Source: Candidatus Heimdallarchaeota archaeon (GTDB lineage Archaea; Asgardarchaeota; Heimdallarchaeia; Heimdallarchaeales; Heimdallarchaeaceae). From it: 5,011 bases of DNA. Positions 1-5,011 of this stretch are shown piece by piece. The stretch covers positions 1 to 5,011 of the forward strand of contig JAGLOH010000178.1 in the NCBI GenBank assembly GCA_023139025.1. Reading direction: 5' to 3'. Positions within the stretch are counted from its first letter, which is position 1; every line of letters begins with the position of its first letter. Both the position numbers and the translations under genes were made by a program. The notes under the pieces were generated by a model. That model worked only from the letters and a program-made list of their open reading frames with translations, had not been told where the DNA came from and made no database searches.

Positions 1-813
1 TGTTATTTTAGGGATTTTCAGATGTTTTTCAGCTTTTGATATAAATCTTACAGTTTTATTGATTGCATTGCTCTTTGGTTTAGGCCAACTTCCGTGACCA
101 GCTACACCATGAAAAGTGAACCTAACCCAATTTGGACCCTTCTCCCCCAAACCTATTGATGGACTACTCATAGGTTTACTTATACTTGGTTCTCCAACAA
201 TTGTAGCATCTGCATTTATTACATCGAAATGATTATTGGTCATGTATCCTGAACCATAAACACCATGTGTTTCTTCATCAGGAGTGAGCCAAAGCTGTAG
301 TTTTCCTTTGAATTTTAGTCCAGATTCTTTTAGTATTTTCATTGCGATCAATTGACATGCTATACCTGCTTTCATGTCTATTGAACCTCTTCCATACAAT
401 TTATTGTCTTTTATGATTCCTCCTAAGGGAGGAGTTTCTTCATCCCAATTATCTGGATTAAATGGAACTATATCCAAATGACCGTTAAATTGGAGAGTTT
501 TTCCCTTTTTTCCTCCTTTAAAAGACGATATTAAATTATGATAATTCTCATTCTTCTTCTTGCCAAGAAAAGGGACTTTGAATAATTCTGTTTTAAAGCC
601 TTCTTTTTCCATTAAATCTTTAGTAAACTCAAAAATTTTGTCGATGTTGTGATATTGAAATTCAGAGAAATTTAGTGATTCAATTTGAACTAATTTTTGC
701 AGTAAATCAGTAATTTGCTGTTCATTTTTGTCTACGAAAGCTAACAGTATTTTCTCGTTCTTCTTTAAAGGGATCTTTGGTATAATCTTTTTCTCTGTTA
801 TATCCTCTGACAT
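1..813 (-). CDS. M20-family zinc metallopeptidase/deacylase (ArgE/DapE-like), C-terminus cut by window edge
   Basis: Translating the minus strand from the ATG at 813 gives 271 open codons running off the left edge. It reads as the N-terminal two thirds of an M20 di-metal hydrolase, a cytosolic family that cleaves amide bonds in N-acyl amino acids or small peptides. Visible motifs are GHLD with H112 and D114, GRGSIDMKAG with bridging ligand D146, PDEE with general base E180 and ligand E181, and GEPS with ligand E208. The stretch GVAGHGSWP (H240) marks the start of the lid/dimerisation domain. The last metal-binding His expected near the C-terminus would lie outside the window. A lysine-rich lead of about 25 residues precedes the first helix. 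There is no Shine-Dalgarno site; a TATA-like box lies about 29 bases upstream. The family is secure. The substrate (acetylornithine, succinyl-diaminopimelate, LysW-linked lysine, or a dipeptide) cannot be decided. It is transcribed divergently from the methyltransferase gene. Confidence 0.93.
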   Translation of the reverse strand, partial: MSEDITEKKIIPKIPLKKNEKILLAFVDKNEQQITDLLQKLVQIESLNFSEFQYHNIDKIFEFTKDLMEKEGFKTELFKVPFLGKKKNENYHNLISSFKGGKKGKTLQFNGHLDIVPFNPDNWDEETPPLGGIIKDNKLYGRGSIDMKAGIACQLIAMKILKESGLKFKGKLQLWLTPDEETHGVYGSGYMTNNHFDVINADATIVGEPSISKPMSSPSIGLGEKGPNWVRFTFHGVAGHGSWPKPKSNAINKTVRFISKAEKHLKIPKIT

Positions 814-837
814 GGTGTTCGAAAGATGTTTTAAGTG

Positions 838-846
838 TTTATTTAT
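838..846 (-). promoter_or_regulatory. TATA-like promoter element for the M20 gene
   Basis: On the minus strand this reads ATAAATAAA, centred about 29 bases before the ATG at 813. It is preceded directly by a purine-rich GAAAG that could act as a BRE. This spacing suits an archaeal TBP/TFB promoter giving a leaderless or very short-leader mRNA. In such AT-rich DNA a chance match is possible. Confidence 0.5.
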
Positions 847-848
847 CT

Positions 849-876
849 TTCTTAATGACTTGAAAACAATTCTTAA
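849..876. promoter_or_regulatory. Possible operator: two direct copies of TTCTTAA, 21 bases apart
   Basis: TTCTTAA occurs at 849-855 and again at 870-876. The start-to-start distance of 21 bases is two helical turns, so both copies would face the same side of the DNA. The pair lies between the two divergent TATA-like boxes, where a regulator could act on both genes. No regulator gene is visible nearby, and a seven-base repeat in AT-rich DNA may be chance. Confidence 0.2.
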
Positions 877-883
877 ATGCTGG

Positions 884-890
884 ATATAAA
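884..890 (+). promoter_or_regulatory. TATA-like promoter element for the methyltransferase gene
   Basis: ATATAAA is centred 25 bases before the ATG at 912, which would place transcription start at or next to the start codon. A weak AGGA at 902-905, six bases before the ATG, could be a Shine-Dalgarno site, but it would lie upstream of the transcript start predicted from this box. The leaderless reading therefore seems more likely. Confidence 0.5.
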
Positions 891-911
891 TCGAACCAAG
901 TAGGATTTACA

Positions 912-1511
912 ATGAAAAAGGAAGAAATGGTAAGAAATGGGTACAACGAGATAGCTCCCAAGTTCAAAGAATTCAGAAGTATTTTTGATAATCTTCCAGA
1001 GCTAGAGTATCTTATAACTCTTCTTCCTAAAAAGGCAAAGGTTCTAGATGTTGGTTGTGGAATAGGAATTCCTGTAACAAGATTTCTTGTTGATCATGAT
1101 TTTTCAGTAACAGGAATTGATATTTCAGAAAAGATGGTGGAATTAGCAAAACTAAATGTTCCTAAGGCTGAATTTTTTCAATATGATATGAATGAATTGG
1201 ATTTTCCTGATAATGCTTTTCATTGTATAACAGCTGTTTATTCCCTTTTTCATGTTCCAAAAGAGAAACATTTCTCTATCCTGAAAAACTTTCATCGAAT
1301 GCTTAAACAAAATGGTATTCTTTTCTTTTGTGTAGGACACTTGGGGGGAGATGATACCAATGAATTCTTAGGCGAAGAAATGTTCTGGAGTAATTATCCT
1401 CCTGAAAAAACTCTTTCTTTAGTTAAAGAAGCAGAATTTGAGATTATTTTTGATGAAATTCTAAATAGGGGAGATGAACTGCAATATTGGGTTTTTGCAA
1501 AGAAGAAATAA
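912..1511 (+). CDS. Class I SAM-dependent methyltransferase (UbiE/type 11-like)
   Basis: This 199-residue protein has a single Rossmann-type methyltransferase domain that transfers a methyl group from S-adenosylmethionine to an unidentified substrate, presumably in the cytosol. The N-terminal YNEIAPKFKEFR (residues 11-22) is the usual cap helix of this group. Motif I is VLDVGCGIG (44-52). The acidic residue at the end of strand 2 is D70 in GIDIS. D92 in the YDMNELDFP segment is the likely adenine-contacting position. FHCITAVYSLFHV (103-115) is motif IV/post-IV, and LKQNGILFF (131-139) is the strand 5 motif. The C-terminal ELQYWVFAKK matches the closing strand of small members of the family. 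Length is normal for a minimal enzyme with no extra substrate domain. The ATG at 912 fits both the cap helix and the TATA spacing; M6 is a less likely alternative. The methyl acceptor cannot be inferred from the neighbours. Confidence 0.92.
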   Translation: MKKEEMVRNGYNEIAPKFKEFRSIFDNLPELEYLITLLPKKAKVLDVGCGIGIPVTRFLVDHDFSVTGIDISEKMVELAKLNVPKAEFFQYDMNELDFPDNAFHCITAVYSLFHVPKEKHFSILKNFHRMLKQNGILFFCVGHLGGDDTNEFLGEEMFWSNYPPEKTLSLVKEAEFEIIFDEILNRGDELQYWVFAKKK

Positions 1512-1545
1512 GAAAGAATATTTCCTTTTTTACTGTTAACAGAAA

Positions 1546-1553
1546 TTTTTATA
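1546..1553 (+). promoter_or_regulatory. Possible TATA-like element for the GNAT gene
   Basis: TTTTTATA lies in the gap after the methyltransferase stop, centred about 27 bases before the ATG at 1577. It suggests that the acetyltransferase has its own leaderless promoter in addition to any read-through from the methyltransferase gene. It is a weak match in AT-rich sequence. Confidence 0.3.
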
Positions 1554-1576
1554 ACTGCATGAAATCGGTTAAAGAT

Positions 1577-2503
1577 ATGAAAATAGATTTCAAATCATAT
1601 GATCACGATAAAGATTTTTCTAGAATTAAAGATTTTCTTCAACAAACATATGTTGATGATGGGGATTTAATAAACTGGACATTAGAGAGATGGAATTATG
1701 CTGCATTCTTTATCAGAGATATGTTTGAATTTACTATTGAAAAATGGAGTGAAACAATAGGGATATGGGAGAATGAAGAAGGAGAGATAGTCAGTTTAGT
1801 TTTGAATGAAGCAGTGCGAAGAGGAGAAACGTTCTTCCAAATTAATCCTACCTTTAAAGATTTTATCCCATTTGAAGAAATGTTTGAGTTTGCAGAGAAA
1901 AATCTTCAATTTGAACATGAGGGGTATCTGATTTTAAGACCTAGAATCAGAGAAGGCGATAGTCGATTAGAAAAAATTGCTAAAGACAGAGGATATGTCA
2001 AAAGAGAAGATGCTAAAGAGACAACCTCTTTGATTGCCCTTGATAGAGATTTTTCCTATCCTGATCTTCCAGAAGGTTATGTGATAAAGAGTATGGCTGA
2101 TAAAGATCAAGTTGTAAAAAGGACTGAAGCATTTGCTAGAGCATTTGGAAATTGGGGAACAGAAGATGAGGTTCAACCTTCCTCTTATCTAGCCCTTCAG
2201 AAAGCTCCAGACTATCGAAAGGATTTAGATGTTTATATTGAAGCTCCAGATGGAGAGATTGTTTCTTTTTGTTTGATTTGGTACGATGAGAAAAATAAAA
2301 TTGGAATTCTAGAACCTGCAGGAACAGTTCCCGATCATAGACGAAAAGGATTAGCTAAAGTAACCAATTATGAAGCAATCAACCGAGTTAAAAGGGAGGG
2401 TGCAAAGAAAGTCTATGTTGGAGATGGTCAACAGTTCTATCTCTCAATAGGTTTTCAACATAAGCAATGTAACAGAATTTGGGAAAAGAAAGTTAAGAAG
2501 TAA
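1577..2503 (+). CDS. Two-domain GNAT-family N-acetyltransferase
   Basis: The 308-residue protein has two GNAT folds in tandem. The C-terminal one (about 160-308) is canonical. LEPAGTVPDHRRKGLAK (245-261) holds the acetyl-CoA-binding motif A as R255-x-x-G-x-A, followed by a helix and the strand AKKVYVGDG (276-284). FYLSIGF (287-293) supplies a Tyr at the usual general-acid position. The N-terminal half (1-155) keeps the GNAT strand/helix pattern, for example ETIGIWENEEGEIVSLV (59-75) and LEKIAKDRGYVK (131-142), but shows no RxxGxG/A motif and is probably a structural or substrate-binding half. The frame is open further upstream, to an ATG at 1487 inside the methyltransferase gene and another at 1559. 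I chose 1577 because MKIDFKSYDHDKDF begins the first GNAT strand, the upstream residues look non-conserved, and a TATA-like box is spaced for this start. The acetyl acceptor is unknown. Confidence 0.88.
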   Translation: MKIDFKSYDHDKDFSRIKDFLQQTYVDDGDLINWTLERWNYAAFFIRDMFEFTIEKWSETIGIWENEEGEIVSLVLNEAVRRGETFFQINPTFKDFIPFEEMFEFAEKNLQFEHEGYLILRPRIREGDSRLEKIAKDRGYVKREDAKETTSLIALDRDFSYPDLPEGYVIKSMADKDQVVKRTEAFARAFGNWGTEDEVQPSSYLALQKAPDYRKDLDVYIEAPDGEIVSFCLIWYDEKNKIGILEPAGTVPDHRRKGLAKVTNYEAINRVKREGAKKVYVGDGQQFYLSIGFQHKQCNRIWEKKVKK

Positions 2504-2518
2504 AAAAATTTCTTCTTA
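2494..2518. terminator. Small inverted repeat with T-tract between convergent genes
   Basis: TAAGAAG (2494-2500) and CTTCTTA (2512-2518) form a perfect seven-base stem around an A/T-rich 11-base loop. It overlaps the last codons of the acetyltransferase and lies in the 34-base gap before the convergent DUF362 stop. On the minus strand the loop contains seven consecutive T (2508-2502), about 29 bases past the DUF362 stop, which suits archaeal oligo-T termination for that gene. On the plus strand TTTCTTCTT (2509-2517) could serve the acetyltransferase. The stem itself is AT-rich and weak. Confidence 0.4.
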
Positions 2519-2537
2519 CCTTAATCTAACTACTTAT

Positions 2538-4139
2538 TTATCTCTTTTTAATAAATCTAACTCCTAAAGGTACAGAAACTGCAATTAGTATCAAACTTCC
2601 TCCTATTGACCCAAAATAAATCCAAAGTTTGTTAGTATTTTCAGGATTAGCAGTTACGTTTAAGGAATTTGCATAAACGTTGATTTTCTGCTCATCTGTT
2701 GTAACATTATAGCCTGCACTTAGAATCTCATCTTGAGTACGGTTTAACCAAATTCCAAAAGCTTCAGTCAATCCTGAGCTAACACTGCTATCTGGATCAA
2801 GTGAGTATGTATCTGTATAGCCTATCATTTCTGAAGCTTGAAGAAGGATATATTTAGCAGCCCAATAATCTAAAGCTATGGGATCAATTCCTGCTAAAAG
2901 AATGTTTACACGAGTAGCTTCAGTATAACTGGTTCCAGGACCTTCAGAACTTGATGTTTCGGGATTGGCATTAACCCAAATAGCGTCGAGGATATTTAAA
3001 GTTGGAATTCCAAGTTCAGCCATTAGAGTCCCCATTCCACCCATTGCAATTCTGTCATGACCATTTGCTAAACCTTGAGTTTGAACGCCCATATAGTGTT
3101 TTGTTGTAGCAGTGACACCAAACCCAGAATGAGATTTCAAGATTGGAAGATTGATGATTTTGAGTCTCTTTTCGTATCCGGTTCCATTCCAAATACCATC
3201 TCTAAAACTTACTTTAGTTCCAAATTCTGTTTCAAACTTTGGATATGATACATATATACCGGTTTCAGAATCTGCTGTATCATAAACCACATATCCATCT
3301 ACCATGTCTCCATCTGAATATTCCTCGACTTCATCATTTTTAATATCATCCCACAGATATGTGGATACTTGATAATCTAATCTGAAAAAATCAACCACAT
3401 CTTGAGCTGACTGAACTTGGTCTTCTGAATTAGTGTTTTCCCAATCCATAGAACCGCGACCTTGACCATTATCTGCGACCACTATCTCTCCTGTGAAACC
3501 TTCTGGATGGTCTAGTACCGCTTGAATTAACTCTTTGAGCATATCAGTATTGGTTCCACCTCGTTTGCTCCACTGACAATTAATTTTGAGTAAAACAACA
3601 TCAATAGCTGCAACTAATCCATCTGGTCCTTGATTAACTCCACTAGTAGCTGTTTGATAAAAAGATAGATTTTGAGTTCCCATAAGATCTATTAGATCGT
3701 TAATATGAGCTACATCTCTACCATTCACAATGAAAATATCAGATGAATCTTCTGATTCTGAATCAAAAGAATTTATCTGGAGAGATATTTCTCTATGAGA
3801 ATTAATTGTGTAAGCAATTGAAGCTGTTCCTACTGCGGAAACTGTTAGAAACAATACAAGAACTACTCTTCCATAAGTAAACCATGATTTTATTGTTGCT
3901 AGGATAATTGAAACAGACATTAAGGGTATAGCTGAACCCAAACCAAATGTTGCATTTCTCAAAGCTTCTTGTTGACAAGGATAAGTGATTCGCGAGGGTT
4001 TCTTTCCTGTTCGCAATAAAAACCAAAGTAGATTAAAAACACCAAACAGAAAGAAATTGTTTAGAATTTGTTTCTTCAAAGGTTTAGGATTAAGGTCAGA
4101 AAAATTTTTGCTTTTACTTTCTGTTTTTGGAGTCTTCAT
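2538..4139 (-). CDS. Membrane-anchored DUF362 domain protein
   Basis: The 533-residue protein contains a DUF362 domain (about 136-435) of unknown biochemical role. Supporting stretches are VLLKINCQWSKRGGTNTD (182-199, equivalent to the family's lysine-strand segment), EIVVADNGQG (218-227), IINLPILKSHSGFGVTATTK (328-347), HYMGV (348-352), LNILDAIWV (381-389) and ILLAGIDPIALDYWAAKYI (413-431). Hydrophobic segments lie at about 27-42, 66-83 and 90-112 and at the C-terminus (505-527), which ends in the basic RFIKKR. The basic residues after the last helix, with three helices before the domain, place residues 113-504 outside the cytoplasm. Five N-x-S/T sequons (N157, N318, N466, N478, N494) and a Ser/Thr/Asp/Asn-rich, lysine-poor composition agree with that. 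A conserved-looking PSRITYPCQ (48-56) joins helices one and two. No ferredoxin cysteine cluster is present. The family call is firm, the topology is inferred, and the function is unknown. Confidence 0.87.
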   Translation of the reverse strand: MKTPKTESKSKNFSDLNPKPLKKQILNNFFLFGVFNLLWFLLRTGKKPSRITYPCQQEALRNATFGLGSAIPLMSVSIILATIKSWFTYGRVVLVLFLTVSAVGTASIAYTINSHREISLQINSFDSESEDSSDIFIVNGRDVAHINDLIDLMGTQNLSFYQTATSGVNQGPDGLVAAIDVVLLKINCQWSKRGGTNTDMLKELIQAVLDHPEGFTGEIVVADNGQGRGSMDWENTNSEDQVQSAQDVVDFFRLDYQVSTYLWDDIKNDEVEEYSDGDMVDGYVVYDTADSETGIYVSYPKFETEFGTKVSFRDGIWNGTGYEKRLKIINLPILKSHSGFGVTATTKHYMGVQTQGLANGHDRIAMGGMGTLMAELGIPTLNILDAIWVNANPETSSSEGPGTSYTEATRVNILLAGIDPIALDYWAAKYILLQASEMIGYTDTYSLDPDSSVSSGLTEAFGIWLNRTQDEILSAGYNVTTDEQKINVYANSLNVTANPENTNKLWIYFGSIGGSLILIAVSVPLGVRFIKKR

Positions 4140-4162
4140 ATATTCATATCAAAACATTATTT

Positions 4163-4170
4163 CATTTATT
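4163..4170 (-). promoter_or_regulatory. Possible TATA-like element for the DUF362 gene
   Basis: The minus strand reads AATAAATG, centred about 27 bases before the ATG at 4139 and preceded by a long A-tract that could serve as a BRE. It lies in the 49-base gap after the upstream reductase-like gene, so the DUF362 gene may be transcribed on its own rather than as the second gene of an operon. There is no Shine-Dalgarno site before the ATG. Confidence 0.35.
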
Positions 4171-4188
4171 TTTTTCTGTGACCTTTTT

Positions 4189-5011
4189 CTACACACTATT
4201 TTTCATAATTTCACTAAATCTTTTAACGAGATAACTGTAGTCAACATTTTGTTCTGTTTCATAGGAATGTATATTTTCCTTCAACTCTTCTACAGTTTTA
4301 ACTCCGAATACAACAGAATCTGCACCTAAATCAAGTGCATAATTAAAGCACTGTGCAGGAGTTGCTGCTTGATCTAATTGTAAAGAAATCTTTCTTCCAC
4401 CAGAATAATAAGCTGATAAATCAGTCTTCTTATTTGTAAATAGTTTTCCCTTGTGAAGATTCTTTATTGCTACCAGAGCTATGTTTTTCTCTTTACAAAC
4501 TTCAATTAATTTCTCTGTTGATTTCAAAACACCTGTTGCGAAGTTTAATGGATACATGATAACATCATATTCGTCATCTTCTATTATCTTAATTAACAAA
4601 TCAGGATTGTGGGCACTAACTCCAATAGATTTAGCTCTACCTTCCTGTTTTAGATTTTTAACAAATTCAATAATACCATTCTTACCCACCTTGTTATAAT
4701 CCTCCAAATTTGTTACAAACTGAATAAGAGCAATATCAGTATAGTCAGTATCAAGTTCATCCATAATTCGATCAAATGATTTTCTAATTTTGTTGATAGA
4801 TCGAGTTTTGCTAGCTTTGCCTGTTCTCTCATCGTAAACATTCCCTATATGAGTTGTGAAAGTTATCTTCTCTCTCTTATCTTTACTAAATTCTTTGAAA
4901 ACATCAAAGAAGTATGGAAAATCAAAAACCAAATCATAATGTGTCATTCCAAGTTTGTAAGCTTCCTCTAGAATCAGCTTAGAATTTTCATCTCTACTCA
5001 AGTGTTTAACT
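4189..5011 (-). CDS. Aldo/keto reductase-fold protein with altered active site, N-terminus cut by window edge
   Basis: The reading frame is open to the right edge, giving 273 visible residues numbered here from position 5010. The only candidate start inside the window is a TTG at 5001. I reject it because the first barrel strand of the family (normally about 20-30 residues with an LGxTGxxVSxxGxG pattern) would be missing; the gene surely continues outside. Aldo/keto reductases are NADPH-dependent (beta/alpha)8 barrels. Matching stretches are the helix ENSKLILEEAYKLGMTHYD (8-26), IIEFVKNLKQEGRAKSIGVSAHN (113-135), LIEVCKEKNIALVAIKNL (168-185), and the end of the barrel TPAQCFNYALDLGADSVVFGVKTVEELKENI (217-247). 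D26 matches the catalytic Asp. The Tyr expected five residues later is F31 (nearest Tyr is Y33), the catalytic Lys appears as H54 in FTTHIG, and the catalytic His as Q97 in ALIQFV. No C-terminal ferredoxin domain follows, unlike many COG1453-type relatives. Confidence 0.87.
   Translation of the reverse strand, partial: VKHLSRDENSKLILEEAYKLGMTHYDLVFDFPYFFDVFKEFSKDKREKITFTTHIGNVYDERTGKASKTRSINKIRKSFDRIMDELDTDYTDIALIQFVTNLEDYNKVGKNGIIEFVKNLKQEGRAKSIGVSAHNPDLLIKIIEDDEYDVIMYPLNFATGVLKSTEKLIEVCKEKNIALVAIKNLHKGKLFTNKKTDLSAYYSGGRKISLQLDQAATPAQCFNYALDLGADSVVFGVKTVEELKENIHSYETEQNVDYSYLVKRFSEIMKNSV

Noticed and set aside
831..840. Shared AAGTGTTTA between the intergenic region (833-841) and the right edge (5001-5009) as a long-range repeat
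   Set aside because: It is only about nine matching bases, one copy is inside coding sequence, and nothing suggests a mobile element.
1152..1340. Minus-strand open frame inside the methyltransferase gene
   Set aside because: It is antisense to a well-supported enzyme, has no family features, and its composition is what AT-rich antisense gives.
1967..2176. Minus-strand open frame inside the acetyltransferase gene
   Set aside because: It is antisense to a clear GNAT gene, with a low-complexity Ser/Phe/Ile-rich translation and no motif.
3802..4026. Second minus-strand frame within the DUF362 gene
   Set aside because: It is a different frame of the same strand across the membrane-helix region. 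The DUF362 frame explains the sequence fully.
3985..4329. Plus-strand frame of 114 codons spanning the gap between the two right-hand genes
   Set aside because: It overlaps the 5' end of DUF362 and the 3' end of the reductase-like gene in antisense. The Phe/Leu-rich translation comes from antisense Lys/Glu codons.
4481..4699. Plus-strand frame of 72 codons inside the reductase-like gene
   Set aside because: It is antisense to a conserved barrel region and has no promoter or family signal.
4999..5001. TTG as the true start of the aldo/keto-reductase-like gene
   Set aside because: The frame stays open through the window edge, and starting here would remove the first barrel strand that the family always has.

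Overview
The window looks like chromosomal DNA from a low-GC archaeon. The reasons are: strongly AT-rich sequence; no convincing Shine-Dalgarno site before most genes; TATA-like boxes about 25-29 bases before the start codons, as for leaderless or short-leader archaeal transcripts; and a membrane-anchored DUF362 protein whose putative outer domain is rich in Ser, Thr, Asp and Asn and carries several N-glycosylation sequons. An Asgard (Promethearchaeota) origin is my best guess from gene style alone. It is an inference and is not proven by any marker gene here.

Layout. Positions 1-813 (minus) hold the N-terminal 271 codons of an M20-family metallopeptidase/deacylase, cut off by the left edge. 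A 98-base divergent intergenic region (814-911) carries one TATA-like box for each direction and a 21-base-spaced direct repeat. On the plus strand come a class I SAM-dependent methyltransferase (912-1511) and, 65 bases later, a two-domain GNAT acetyltransferase (best start 1577, ending 2503). A 34-base convergent gap contains a small inverted repeat. On the minus strand follow a large membrane-anchored DUF362 protein (2538-4139) and, upstream of it, an aldo/keto-reductase-fold protein (4189 to the right edge) whose N-terminus lies outside the window.

The genes do not form a recognisable pathway. They read as single housekeeping or accessory enzymes, mostly with their own promoters. No RNA gene, mobile element, CRISPR array or tandem repeat is visible, and no intergenic stretch reaches 100 bases. 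The observations most worth a second look are the apparent loss of catalytic residues in the aldo/keto-reductase-like protein and the four-helix membrane anchoring of the DUF362 domain.
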